Shown here: piece by piece, positions 43,287 through 51,501 of the stretch
How positions within the stretch are numbered: position 1 is the first letter of the stretch
Layout: each line of letters opens with the position of its first letter
Source: JBGFRR01 sp041695045
Lineage (GTDB): Bacteria; Bacteroidota; Ignavibacteria; UBA10030
Direction of reading: 5' to 3'
NCBI GenBank assembly: GCA_041695045.1
Contig: JBGFRR010000047.1
Span: 1-55,014 of the forward strand
DNA: 55,014 nucleotides
Notes under the pieces: generated by a model
What the model was told of the DNA's origin: nothing
Databases searched by the model: none
What the model saw: the letters and a program-made list of their open reading frames with translations, nothing else
Made by a program: the position numbers and the translations under genes

Positions 43287-43689
43287 GCGGTGAGAACGTT
43301 TCGTGAGTTAGCCGACGTAAGCAGCCGATCGATGTTGTGGATCGCATCGTTGGTGTCGGTGTGCGGTCAATATAACCAGCGATGCAGGCAGAAGCAACCT
43401 GCATTGCTTTTTCGACGGGGAGGTGCTTGCCCGCGCGCCCGTTTTACTCGCAGGAGCGTCCGAGGTGGGCATTCATCGCCGAGTCGTCTTCATTGCTTCT
43501 GCCTCCTCTTCTTTGTACTTTCGTGCGCTTGCGCACGGAAGCAGTCCGCCTCTGCGGCGGACGCACAGGCGTGGCGTGTCGGCAAGCCACGGTTGTCTCC
43601 ACCCACACTGAGATCCCTCGTGCAATCCCGATGTTGTCTATCAGGATCAGGTATATGCAAAGGGTATGTGAGGTTCAACGTCTCCATCT
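43287..43689. other. Divergent intergenic region with hairpins
   Basis: 403 nt between the divergent hydrolase and glycosyltransferase genes, with no credible gene. Hairpins: CGTGCGC-TT-GCGCACG (43522-43537) and GTCCGCC/GGCGGAC (43544-43562), followed by CGTGGC and GCCACG half-sites near 43570-43592. Both promoters must be here, but I could not assign them. Confidence 0.65.
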
Positions 43690-44847
43690 ATGAAACGCTC
43701 TCTTGAGCACCTTCGCGTTGCACTTGTTCATGACTGGTTGACCGGCATGCGCGGCGGTGAAAAAGTCTTGGAAGTCTTCTGCGAACTCTTTCCGCACGCG
43801 CCGGTGTTTACCCTCCTTCATAATAGAGGCGATGTCTCGCCGGTCATCGAGCGGCATGACATCCGCACCTCGTTCGTGCAGGCGCTTCCGTTCAAAAGCA
43901 CAGCCTATCGGAACTATCTCCCTCTCTTTCCCTCAGCCATCGAATCCATGACGTTCGACGAGTACGACCTCGTCCTTTCTTCGAGCCATTGCGTGGCGAA
44001 AGGCGCGCGTGTTCGACCGGATGCTCTTCACATTTGCTACTGCCACACGCCGATGCGGTATGTGTGGGATATGTATGATGAGTATTTCGGGAAAGGAAAA
44101 GCGGGACTGCCGACCCGTGCGGCGATGAGCATGGTTCGTCCGTACCTGCGGCGGTGGGATGTGCGCACAAGCGATCGCGTCAGCCAGTATATTGCCAACT
44201 CGCGTTTCGTAGCAGAGCGGATACGCCGCATCTACAACCGGAGCGCGGAGGTTATTCATCCGCCGGTGGAGACGAGTCGGTTTCGGGTTTCAGAAAAGGA
44301 CGAGGGCTACTTTCTTGTTGTCGGTGCGCTTGTGCCTTATAAGAAAGTAGACCTTGCCGTGCGGGCCTTTGCGCAGCTCGGCGAAACGTTGGTGGTTGTG
44401 GGAACAGGACCGGAGGAAGAGCGGCTCAAGGCCCCGCATAGCGGGGCTGCGAAAAATGTCGAGTTCCTCGGCTGGCAGAATGATGACGAGGTTGCAACGC
44501 TCTACGCCGGCTGTCGGGCGTTGGTGTTTCCCGGCGTAGAAGATTTTGGAATCGTACCTGTCGAAGCTATGGCGAGCGGGAAGCCGGTGATTGCATTCAG
44601 AAAAGGAGGCGCGCTGGATACGGTGGTCGAAGGGAAGACCGGAGTATTCTTTCGCGAGCAGAGTGTCGATTCACTCTCAGCGGTCGTCAGAAGCTTTCGT
44701 CCCGAGAAGTTCGACCCTCACGCCATCCGCAGGCACGCAGAACAGTTTGATAGAAGAGTTTTCGTGCAGAGGGTTGAGGAGTTTCTCCGCAAAGCCCTTA
44801 CCGGCCGCTCGTGGTGGCGCTTCGAGAGGGCCGGCCGAAACGTGTGA
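43690..44847 (+). CDS. Family 4 glycosyltransferase
   Basis: 385 aa, GT-B fold. The N-terminal half begins RVALVHDWLTGMRGGEKVLE, characteristic of group-1 glycosyltransferases in polysaccharide clusters. CHTPMRYVWDMYDEYFG and ANSRFVAERIRRIY lead into the C-terminal nucleotide-sugar domain with VVGALVPYKKVDLAVRAFA and the E-x7-E motif in FGIVPVEAMASGKPVIAF. It transfers a sugar from an NDP-sugar, perhaps to a surface polysaccharide or lipid. No other polysaccharide genes are adjacent. A hairpin at 44431-44447 encodes residues 248-253 (APHSGA) in an external loop. Confidence 0.9.
   Translation: MKRSLEHLRVALVHDWLTGMRGGEKVLEVFCELFPHAPVFTLLHNRGDVSPVIERHDIRTSFVQALPFKSTAYRNYLPLFPSAIESMTFDEYDLVLSSSHCVAKGARVRPDALHICYCHTPMRYVWDMYDEYFGKGKAGLPTRAAMSMVRPYLRRWDVRTSDRVSQYIANSRFVAERIRRIYNRSAEVIHPPVETSRFRVSEKDEGYFLVVGALVPYKKVDLAVRAFAQLGETLVVVGTGPEEERLKAPHSGAAKNVEFLGWQNDDEVATLYAGCRALVFPGVEDFGIVPVEAMASGKPVIAFRKGGALDTVVEGKTGVFFREQSVDSLSAVVRSFRPEKFDPHAIRRHAEQFDRRVFVQRVEEFLRKALTGRSWWRFERAGRNV
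44431..44447. repeat. In-frame GCCCCGC/GCGGGGC hairpin in the glycosyltransferase gene
   Basis: Seven-bp perfect arms with loop ATA, encoding APHSGA between EEERLK and KNVEFLGW. In this family that connection is normally short, so an insertion is likely. Confidence 0.8.
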
Positions 44848-44994
44848 TCACGCATCCGCGGTGAGCTTACCGACCGAGCCGCATGAGTAGAGATATTCCT
44901 GGAACTCACTCATCGAGCCGGACACGCTCAGGTAAAACGGCTCGTTAAATTCCTTCTCGCCGATGTTCTCGATGTCAACCGTTGATTGAGTGGC
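44848..44994 (-). other. Open 48-codon stretch in frame after the mscL stop, possible gene remnant
   Basis: The frame continues from the mscL TAA without a usable start: STVDIENIGEKEFNEPFYLS, VSGSMSEFQEYLYSC, GSVGKLTADA, then TGA abutting the glycosyltransferase stop. The codon pattern looks protein-coding. It may be the surviving 3' end of a lost gene. A short protein from an internal ATG is less likely. Confidence 0.3.
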
Positions 44995-45414
44995 TTATCG
45001 AACCGGAGACGTGCAGTGCCCGCATCGTGTCGCATCGATGGGAATGTTCATGCGGCATTCGGGACAAGCCTTTGTCGTCGGCTCGGACGCTTTCTCGACA
45101 TGCCGCAGACGATTGATCAGTCGAACGAACAAGAAAATGGCAAACGCCACGATGACAAACTCGATTGTCGTGTTGGCGAACGTTCCGTAGTTGAGCGTTA
45201 CAGCGGGAACGTTCTCCGTTGCCGACCTGAGCGTGACCGCGAGGTTTCGGAAATCCACGCCGCCCAACACGACACCCACCGGCGGCATCACCACATCGTT
45301 CACCAGCGATGACACGATGCGTCCGAATCCTCCTCCCACAATGATTCCTACAGCCATGCCGACAACATTGCCGCGCACAGCGAACTGTCGAAACTCATCG
45401 AGAAATTGTCTCAT
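44995..45414 (-). CDS. mscL: Large-conductance mechanosensitive channel with zinc-ribbon tail
   Basis: 139 aa. The N-terminal amphipathic helix and first membrane segment read RQFLDEFRQFAVRGNVVGMA and GIIVGGGFGRIVSSLVNDV. The second membrane segment is IEFVIVAFAIFLFVRLINRL. The pentameric channel opens under membrane tension to release solutes in hypo-osmotic shock. The C-terminus departs from the E. coli form: CPECRMNIPIDATRCGHC has two CxxC pairs and could bind zinc in the cytoplasmic bundle. It converges on the glycosyltransferase and diverges from the M23 peptidase. Confidence 0.95.
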   Translation of the reverse strand: MRQFLDEFRQFAVRGNVVGMAVGIIVGGGFGRIVSSLVNDVVMPPVGVVLGGVDFRNLAVTLRSATENVPAVTLNYGTFANTTIEFVIVAFAIFLFVRLINRLRHVEKASEPTTKACPECRMNIPIDATRCGHCTSPVR

Positions 45415-45571
45415 CGTTCGTTCCTTTCAGATGTGGTTGTTCACCTCCGCGCCCTTGATGGTGAATTTCACTTTGACATTCCATCTTCTTTTCTGTATAT
45501 TTTTTCCCTAATTTTTGACCAAGAATCAACGGTAACTCATCCAGCGAGGTGTTTGCGGCGGAGTCAGGACG

Positions 45572-46483
45572 ATGCCGGAAGAGCGATCGCACCACACATC
45601 CAAACAGCGCCGCTATGACATCCTGCTGGTGCCTCGTGAGGAAGCAGGCCAGGCCCTCCGCAGTATCCGGATCGCACTCTGGCACATGGTGACAGGGGGA
45701 ATTGTCGTCACGCTCTTCATCGTCGCCGCTGTCTTGCTCCTGCTTGTGTACACGCCGCTTGGTCATCTTGTTCCAATCCCTAACCCCGAGCTGGAGAATC
45801 GCTATAACAGGGAATTGCTCTCCATCAACGAGCGGATGTCCGGGTTGATGGAACAGCTTGTGGAGATGCGCGCCTACAACGTGAAGCTGCGCCAGGCGTT
45901 GGGAGAGAATGTGCAGTTGACCGACACGGGCGTTGTGGTGCAGAGACGGCCGCAGGTCGATGCGAGGGGGGAACGGACGCGTGAGGGTACTTTGGAACGA
46001 CGGGCGCCGGGGGAGATTGTGCGGCCGGTTCAGTCCCGACAAATCGGGACTGCGCAAGCCCCGTTAACGGGGCAAGCAGTCAGGCTCGTCGATGCACAGC
46101 GTGTGGTGTTTCCGGCGTTGATGCCGGCGGAGGGGTTTATCACACGCGGCTTTGAACCGGCGCAGCGGCACTTTGGGATTGACATTGCAGGTAAGACGGG
46201 GACGGTTGTGAGCGCGGCCGCGGAAGGGCATGTGATCGTTGCAGGATGGACGCATGATGACGGCAACCTCGTCGTCATCTCTCATCCGGGTGGGTTCTTG
46301 ACCTTCTACAAGCACAACGATGCGCTCCTGACCTCAGCAAACAGTTTTGTCAGACGCGGCGAGCCGATCGCACTCCTGGGAAACTCGGGCGCAACCAGTT
46401 CCGGACCGCATCTGCATTTCGAGATATGGAAGGACGGAGTGCCCGTCGACCCGACACACTATATCGTTAACATGAATTTCTGA
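45572..46483 (+). CDS. M23 (LytM-type) metallopeptidase with N-terminal membrane anchor
   Basis: 303 aa. A cytoplasmic N-terminus is followed by one membrane segment (about 40-63) and a coiled-coil-like stretch (about 75-110). The LytM domain has HFGIDIAG (His200, Asp204) and HLHFE (His280, His282), the full zinc-binding and catalytic set. It should cleave or regulate cleavage of peptidoglycan cross-links in the periplasm. The linker at residues 154-168 (SRQIGTAQAPLTGQA) is encoded by two adjacent palindromes. A bactofilin gene follows 12 nt later; M23-bactofilin pairs are a known cell-shape module. Confidence 0.93.
   Translation: MPEERSHHTSKQRRYDILLVPREEAGQALRSIRIALWHMVTGGIVVTLFIVAAVLLLLVYTPLGHLVPIPNPELENRYNRELLSINERMSGLMEQLVEMRAYNVKLRQALGENVQLTDTGVVVQRRPQVDARGERTREGTLERRAPGEIVRPVQSRQIGTAQAPLTGQAVRLVDAQRVVFPALMPAEGFITRGFEPAQRHFGIDIAGKTGTVVSAAAEGHVIVAGWTHDDGNLVVISHPGGFLTFYKHNDALLTSANSFVRRGEPIALLGNSGATSSGPHLHFEIWKDGVPVDPTHYIVNMNF
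46031..46073. repeat. Two adjacent in-frame hairpins in the M23 peptidase linker
   Basis: CAGTCCCGA (46031-46039) with TCGGGACTG (46044-46052), then GCCCCGTT/AACGGGGC (46058-46073), a loop-less 16-bp palindrome. Together they encode about 15 residues of the linker between coiled coil and catalytic domain. Confidence 0.85.
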
Positions 46484-46495
46484 GAACGTCATCGC

Positions 46496-46852
46496 ATGAA
46501 GTCCGACCCCATCAAAGAGCTTAACCTTATCGCCGCAGGAACCGTGTTCGAGGGGAAGATCCGCAGCCAGGGAAGCGTGCGCGTGGATGGAAAAGTGATG
46601 GGGGAGATTTCCGCTACGGATGGACTTGCCGTGGGGCCGACGGGCGAGATTGAAGGGAACGTCGCAGCGAAAAATGTGACGGTGGCGGGTAGAGTGCGCG
46701 GGTCTATCTCAGCGACGGAAAAGATCGTCTTCGAAGGAAAGTCTGTTGTGCGGGGAGATATCCGCGCTGCGCGGCTGGTGATCGATGAAGGCTCTGTCTT
46801 CGACGGCAAAGTGACGATGAGCGACAAGGCGCAGGCGGACTCGAAACACTGA
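46496..46852 (+). CDS. Bactofilin (polymer-forming cytoskeletal protein)
   Basis: 118 aa with a right-handed beta-helix core of repeated GxV/I patterns: FEGKIRSQGSVRVDGKVMGE, VGPTGEIEGNVAAKNVTVAG, SATEKIVFEGKSVVRGDIRA, LVIDEGSVFDGKVTM. Bactofilins assemble into membrane-bound filaments that position cell-wall enzymes. The gene lies directly after the M23 peptidase, as in other shape-determining pairs, which supports a local role in cell morphology. The ATP synthase genes follow after 36 nt, so read-through is possible. Confidence 0.93.
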   Translation: MKSDPIKELNLIAAGTVFEGKIRSQGSVRVDGKVMGEISATDGLAVGPTGEIEGNVAAKNVTVAGRVRGSISATEKIVFEGKSVVRGDIRAARLVIDEGSVFDGKVTMSDKAQADSKH

Positions 46853-46888
46853 GGTGCGTGCGGGGGTTAACGGAGAACGGAACGAGCC

Positions 46889-47158
46889 ATGACCCCATCC
46901 CCCGACCCCAACGAGGAAAAGCCACGGCGCATTGTTCAGTCGTTCTACAAAGAATTTGCCCCGTACCTCACACTCGGTTTTCAGTTGGCTGCGGGTGTGG
47001 TGCTCTTCTTCTTCATCGGGCGATGGGTAGACGGACAGCTCGATACATCGCCGGTGTTCATGCTCGTCGGAATCTTCCTCGGCACCATCGGGGGATTGAT
47101 CAAGTTCGCCAAAACGGTTCAGGACCTCTCGAAGAAAAATGGCGCTCGCGGCGCGTGA
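46889..47158 (+). CDS. AtpZ/AtpI-like small membrane protein
   Basis: 89 aa with two membrane segments (LTLGFQLAAGVVLFFFIGRW and SPVFMLVGIFLGTIGGLIKF), the pattern of the small AtpZ/AtpI-type proteins that precede ATP synthase operons. Known family members assist assembly or handle Mg2+. It overlaps the next gene by 20 nt and so is translationally coupled to it. GGAG lies upstream of the ATG. Confidence 0.85.
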   Translation: MTPSPDPNEEKPRRIVQSFYKEFAPYLTLGFQLAAGVVLFFFIGRWVDGQLDTSPVFMLVGIFLGTIGGLIKFAKTVQDLSKKNGARGA

Positions 47159-47543
47159 ACACAGATTTGCATTCTTGCGGTTTGTCGGAGCGTACGCCCT
47201 GGCACTCGCGGCGGTTTCGTACTTCCCGCTCTCGTTGATGGTCTCGCCCGAGGCACTGCGGAGCTTTGTCGCCGCGGCACTCCTGAGCTTGCTGCACGTG
47301 CTGTTCGGGTATGCGACCATCGAGTATTCCTCTACGAAAAAGAGCACAACGATCATCAAATTTGTGCTCGGCGGCATGGTCATCCGCCTTGTTCTGATGG
47401 CGAGCCTCTTGCTCGTGCTGCTCAAGTATTACGAGTACGACCCGTTCTCGTTGATGATGTCCATGCTGGTGTTGTATGTCGTGAACCTCGCGCTGGAGAT
47501 TGCATTCCTGCAACAAAAAGTATCGCTCAAGAACAATGGCTAA
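47139..47543 (+). CDS. Four-helix membrane protein in the ATP synthase operon (subunit I-like)
   Basis: 134 aa with four hydrophobic segments (RFVGAYALALAAVSYFPL; FVAAALLSLLHVLFGYAT; KFVLGGMVIRLVLMASLLLV; LMMSMLVLYVVNLALEIAFL). The position between AtpZ and subunit a is that of the atpI gene, and the four-helix topology fits. Sequence similarity to AtpI is weak by eye, so the name is withheld. It overlaps the upstream gene by 20 nt. Confidence 0.75.
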   Translation: MALAAREHRFAFLRFVGAYALALAAVSYFPLSLMVSPEALRSFVAAALLSLLHVLFGYATIEYSSTKKSTTIIKFVLGGMVIRLVLMASLLLVLLKYYEYDPFSLMMSMLVLYVVNLALEIAFLQQKVSLKNNG

Positions 47544-47548
47544 CGCAC

Positions 47549-48487
47549 GTGCGATTTGATTCTCAGTCGCTTCCCGATACGTTGAACGCGGCCGCAGCCC
47601 CGATAGCTATCGGGGCGGCCGACACTGCCGCCGTCCAACCTGCCGAGCACGGCTTCGATTTCGCCTACCTGCTTAACTACAAGAAGGACTCCAATGAGTT
47701 GAAGCTTCCGATTCTGCACGACGGCCAATTCGCCCATTTTACGCTCCCCTCATTTCCACCGGTGACCATCGGAGGGATTGAGTTCGACTTATCGATCACC
47801 AAGCACGTCTTCTTCCTTCTTCTCGCAGCGTTCTTACTCGTCGTGACGGCAATCTATGTTGCAAGGCACAACCGGAAGAACATCGTCCCAAAAGGGATCG
47901 GCAATCTCTTTGAAGCCTTCATCGTCTTCATCCGCGATGAGATTGCCATTCCCAACATGGGCCCCGGCGGCGTGCGCTATCTCCCCTATCTGCTCACGAC
48001 GTTCTTCTTCATTCTGCTGATGAATTTGCTCGGCCTCGTGCCATTCGGAGCCACAGCAACATCGAACGTTTCCGTTACGGGCGGCCTCGCGCTCACCGCG
48101 TTCGTCATGATCCAACTTGCCGCTCTTCGCGCGCAAGGGTTACGACATTACCTCGCGCACCTGACCGGCGGCGTGCATCCTGTGCTCTGGCCGATTATGA
48201 TCCCCATCGAAATTATCGGGCTGTTCACCAAGCCCTTCGCACTGTGCATCCGTCTCTTTGCGAACATGACGGGAGGCCACATTGTTATTCTCTCGCTCAT
48301 CGGGTTAATTTTCATCTTCCAGTCGTGGTACATCGCACCGGTACCGGTGCTCTTTGCCCTCGGCATCACCATGTTGGAGATCTTCATCGCCTTCTTGCAG
48401 GCGTACGTGTTTACCATGCTCACGTCGCTCTTTATGGGATTGGGCATGCAGACGGAAGGACATGGCGGACACGAGCAAGCGCATTGA
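47549..48487 (+). CDS. atpB: ATP synthase subunit a
   Basis: 312 aa, starting with GTG at 47549, five nt after the upstream stop. Subunit a forms the proton half-channels against the c ring. The conserved helix FALCIRLFANMTGGH contains the essential Arg235. The preceding amphipathic helix IMIPIEIIGLFTKP and the FLLLMNLLGLVPFGATATSN-like segment (FFFILLMNLLGLVPFGATA) are also typical. The long hydrophilic N-terminus (about 80 residues) includes residues 17-23, which are encoded by a 20-bp perfect palindrome. The C-terminus is His-rich (EGHGGHEQAH). Confidence 0.95.
   Translation: MRFDSQSLPDTLNAAAAPIAIGAADTAAVQPAEHGFDFAYLLNYKKDSNELKLPILHDGQFAHFTLPSFPPVTIGGIEFDLSITKHVFFLLLAAFLLVVTAIYVARHNRKNIVPKGIGNLFEAFIVFIRDEIAIPNMGPGGVRYLPYLLTTFFFILLMNLLGLVPFGATATSNVSVTGGLALTAFVMIQLAALRAQGLRHYLAHLTGGVHPVLWPIMIPIEIIGLFTKPFALCIRLFANMTGGHIVILSLIGLIFIFQSWYIAPVPVLFALGITMLEIFIAFLQAYVFTMLTSLFMGLGMQTEGHGGHEQAH
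47597..47616. repeat. In-frame 20-bp perfect palindrome in atpB
   Basis: GCCCCGATAG followed directly by CTATCGGGGC, with no loop. It encodes part of AAPIAIGAAD in the non-conserved N-terminal extension of subunit a and belongs to the CCCCG repeat family. Confidence 0.85.
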
Positions 48488-48540
48488 CTGTTTCGATCAC
48501 ACTCAAACCACTTCACACTACACTCAGGAGGATTCGAACA

Positions 48541-48768
48541 ATGGAAGCAACTGCAATCGGATATCTCGCTGCCGGATTTGGCGCAGGACTGGTCATTCTC
48601 GGTGCGGCGTTCGGTATCGGCAAGCTCGCTGCAGCCGCCATGGATGCCAGCGGCCGTCAGCCCGAAGTCGCCGGCCAGGTGCGTACCTCGATGCTCATCG
48701 CCGCCGCGCTCATCGAAGGCGCAACCTTCTTCGCACTAGCGATCTGTATCATCCTCGCCACAAAGTAA
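48541..48768 (+). CDS. atpE: ATP synthase subunit c
   Basis: 75 aa hairpin of two membrane helices joined by the RQP loop (residues 39-41). The ion-carrying carboxylate is Glu59 in AALIEGATFFAL. The residue after it is Gly, not Ser or Thr as in Na+-binding rings, so proton coupling is inferred. The ATG at 48541 has an AGGAGG site nine nt upstream, among the strongest in the window, as expected for a subunit made in many copies. A longer frame starting upstream is an artefact. Confidence 0.97.
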   Translation: MEATAIGYLAAGFGAGLVILGAAFGIGKLAAAAMDASGRQPEVAGQVRTSMLIAAALIEGATFFALAICIILATK

Positions 48769-48783
48769 CCGGAAGAACTGCTC

Positions 48784-49269
48784 ATGTTTGACATCAATCC
48801 TGGACTGATCGTCTGGACGATTGCGACGTTTCTCTTGCTGATGGTGATCCTCGGCAAGTTCGCGTGGAAGCCGATGATCGAGGCGCTTCACAACCGCGAA
48901 CAAAAGATCCGCGATGCCGTGGAGCAGGCAGAAAAAGCCCGCGCCGAAGCCGCCCAGCTCTTGAAGCACAACGAGCAAAACATGGCGCGTGCAGAAGAAG
49001 AATACCGGAAAGTGATTCGTGAAGGCAAGGAGTTAGCGGAGAAGATGAAGGAGGAGATTGTTGCCAAAGCGCGGCAGCAAGCACAGCGCGAGCTGCAAAT
49101 GGCCAAAGAGGAAATCCAACGGGATATCGAAGCGGCCAAGCAACAGCTCCGCAGCGAAGTTGCCGACCTCGCCGTCAAGGCGGCTGAACGAATCCTCGAC
49201 GAAACCCTCGACGCCCAGAAGCACAAGAAGATCGTCGACGCGTTCTTGAATCAGCTGCCGAAGAATTAA
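48784..49269 (+). CDS. atpF: ATP synthase subunit b
   Basis: 161 aa. A single N-terminal membrane segment (PGLIVWTIATFLLLMVILGKF) is followed by a long charged coiled coil (KIRDAVEQAEKARAEAAQLL ... QAQRELQMAKEEIQRDIEAA) that forms the peripheral stalk linking subunit a to alpha/delta. The end VKAAERILDETLDAQKHKK is a typical delta-binding tail. The start is 15 nt after the subunit c stop, with GGAAG upstream. The 72-nt gap before atpH contains an imperfect GCGGGG/CCCCGC hairpin. Confidence 0.95.
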   Translation: MFDINPGLIVWTIATFLLLMVILGKFAWKPMIEALHNREQKIRDAVEQAEKARAEAAQLLKHNEQNMARAEEEYRKVIREGKELAEKMKEEIVAKARQQAQRELQMAKEEIQRDIEAAKQQLRSEVADLAVKAAERILDETLDAQKHKKIVDAFLNQLPKN

Positions 49270-49341
49270 CCGTCACGCGGGGCCCCACCGAGCGGGAAGA
49301 CCCCCCGCTGTTGCAATCGCCTTTCAGTCGAAGAGCAGCCT

Positions 49342-49887
49342 ATGACCTATTCCCGGGCCGCACGCCGCTACGCGCAAGCGTTAATGGACGTTGCGGAAGA
49401 CAAAAAGATCATCGACCGTATCATTTCGGATCTTGAGCGCATCCAGCAGGTGGTGCAGGAGTCGCGCGAGTTCCGCGCATTCCTCAAAAGCCCCGCCATC
49501 AAGAAGGAGAAAAAGCGTGAAGTGCTGACGGCGATGTTCAAGCCGTCCGTGGATGCTGCGACGATGGACTTTCTGATGCTCTTGTGCGAGAAGGGACGCG
49601 AGGATTTGCTCCTCCAGATCATCGAACAATTCCTTGCCTTGCGTGATGAGAAACTCGGCCTGGTTTCGGTCGAGGTGAAGGCTGCTACCGACCTGACCGA
49701 CGAGCAGCAGGCGATCCTTCGTCAGCGCTTGGAGCGACTCACGAAAAAGAAGATTCGGATAAGCATGAGCATCGACAAACACCTGAAGGGCGGGTTTGTT
49801 GCCAAGGTTGGGGATACGATCTTTGACGGCAGCGTGCGCCATCAGCTCGCGCTCTTACGGAAACGATTTGCAGAAAGACAAAACTGA
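49342..49887 (+). CDS. atpH: ATP synthase subunit delta
   Basis: 181 aa. The N-terminal helical domain begins SRAARRYAQALMDVAEDK and the C-terminal part contains VEVKAATDLTDEQQAILRQR and KGGFVAKVGDTIFDGSVRHQ, the OSCP/delta signature. It caps the alpha3beta3 head and binds subunit b. Spacing to atpA is 48 nt. Confidence 0.95.
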   Translation: MTYSRAARRYAQALMDVAEDKKIIDRIISDLERIQQVVQESREFRAFLKSPAIKKEKKREVLTAMFKPSVDAATMDFLMLLCEKGREDLLLQIIEQFLALRDEKLGLVSVEVKAATDLTDEQQAILRQRLERLTKKKIRISMSIDKHLKGGFVAKVGDTIFDGSVRHQLALLRKRFAERQN

Positions 49888-49935
49888 GCTCCTCGTTCAC
49901 GACTCATGTGATCGACGAACCTACAAGGAACAATT

Positions 49936-51495
49936 ATGGCAGAAGTGAGACCCGATGAAGTCTCCGCAATACTGAGGAAGCAACTCTCCGGCTTCGAGAA
50001 GGAGGTCGATGTCTACGATGTCGGTACCGTACTGCAGGTTGGCGACGGTATTGCGCGCATCTACGGCCTCTCCAAGGTCATGGCAAGTGAGTTGGTCGAA
50101 TTCCCCGGCGAGACCTACGGCATGGTGTTGAACCTCGAGGAGGACAATGTCGGTACTGTGATCTTCGGCGAGAGCTCCCACATCAAAGAGGGAGACCTCG
50201 TGAAGCGCACCAAGCGCCTCGCCTCCATGCCGGTGGGGGACCACATGCTCGGCCGCGTCATCAATCCGCTCGGCCAGCCGCTCGACGACAAAGGAGCGAT
50301 CAACACAGAAAAGTATCTTCCGCTCGAACGCAAAGCGCTCGGCGTCATCGCACGCATGCCCGTGAAGGAGCCGCTGCAAACGGGGCTCAAGGCCATCGAC
50401 GGCATGATTCCCATCGGCCGCGGCCAGCGTGAATTGATCATCGGCGACCGGCAAACGGGGAAGACGGCCCTTGCGATTGACACCATCATCAATCAACAGT
50501 ACACACACACCGAGAAGGCGCGGAAAGATGGCGTGAAGCCGGTCTTCTGTATTTACGTCGCCGTCGGGCAGAAAGGCTCCACCGTGGCGCAGGTTGTGAG
50601 CAAGCTTGAAGAAGCGGGAGCGATGGAGTATACGACGGTTGTCACCGCCAACGCCAGCGATGCTGCGCCGCTGCAGTTTATCGCGCCGTACGCCGGTGCA
50701 ACATTAGGCGAGTATTTCCGCGATAGCGGCCGGCACGCTCTGGTCATCTATGACGACCTCTCGAAGCAAGCGCAAGCATACCGGCAGATGTCGCTGCTGC
50801 TGCGTCGTCCGCCCGGGCGCGAGGCATATCCCGGCGATGTGTTTTATCTCCATTCACGCTTGCTTGAGCGTGCGTCGAAGCTGAACGAAGATCTCGGCGG
50901 CGGCAGTCTCACGGCGCTCCCGATCATCGAGACGCAGGCAGGCGACGTGTCCGCGTACATCCCCACCAACGTCATCTCCATCACGGACGGCCAGATTTAT
51001 CTGGAGCCCGGTTTGTTTAACTCCGGCGTTCGTCCGGCCATCAACGTCGGTATTTCGGTTTCTCGTGTCGGCGGGAACGCGCAGATCAAGGCCATGAAGA
51101 AAGTCGCCGGCCGCCTGCGTCTGGAGTTAGCGCAGTATCGCGAGTTAGAGGCGTTCGCGAAGTTCGGTTCCGACCTGGATAAGAGCACCCAGCAGGCCCT
51201 GCGCCGCGGTTCGAGGCTCGTCGAGCTTCTCAAACAAGGGCAGTATGTGCCGATGCCTGTGGAGAAGCAGGTCGTGAGTATCTTCGTCGGCACCAGCGGT
51301 TATCTGGATGAGATACCGCTCGAGGATGTTCGGCGTTTCGAACGTGAATTTCTCGAGATGATGGACATCAAGCACGCGGGTCTGCTCACGACGATTGCCG
51401 AGACGAAAGACCTTTCGGATGAGACGCAGGAACAACTGCATGCGGTCGCCAAGGAGTTCGTGGCAAAGTTCAAGGTATCCATGAAGAAAGCATAA
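49936..51495 (+). CDS. atpA: ATP synthase subunit alpha
   Basis: 519 aa, standard length. The Walker A motif GDRQTGKTALA lies near residues 170-180. Walker B-type HALVIYDDL, the DELSEED-equivalent region, the PPGREAYPGDVFYLHSRLLE segment and the alpha signature PAINVGISVSRVGG follow. It is the non-catalytic nucleotide-binding subunit of F1. The ATG has AAGGAA seven nt upstream. Confidence 0.98.
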   Translation: MAEVRPDEVSAILRKQLSGFEKEVDVYDVGTVLQVGDGIARIYGLSKVMASELVEFPGETYGMVLNLEEDNVGTVIFGESSHIKEGDLVKRTKRLASMPVGDHMLGRVINPLGQPLDDKGAINTEKYLPLERKALGVIARMPVKEPLQTGLKAIDGMIPIGRGQRELIIGDRQTGKTALAIDTIINQQYTHTEKARKDGVKPVFCIYVAVGQKGSTVAQVVSKLEEAGAMEYTTVVTANASDAAPLQFIAPYAGATLGEYFRDSGRHALVIYDDLSKQAQAYRQMSLLLRRPPGREAYPGDVFYLHSRLLERASKLNEDLGGGSLTALPIIETQAGDVSAYIPTNVISITDGQIYLEPGLFNSGVRPAINVGISVSRVGGNAQIKAMKKVAGRLRLELAQYRELEAFAKFGSDLDKSTQQALRRGSRLVELLKQGQYVPMPVEKQVVSIFVGTSGYLDEIPLEDVRRFEREFLEMMDIKHAGLLTTIAETKDLSDETQEQLHAVAKEFVAKFKVSMKKA

Positions 51496-51501
51496 CCGGC
51501 T

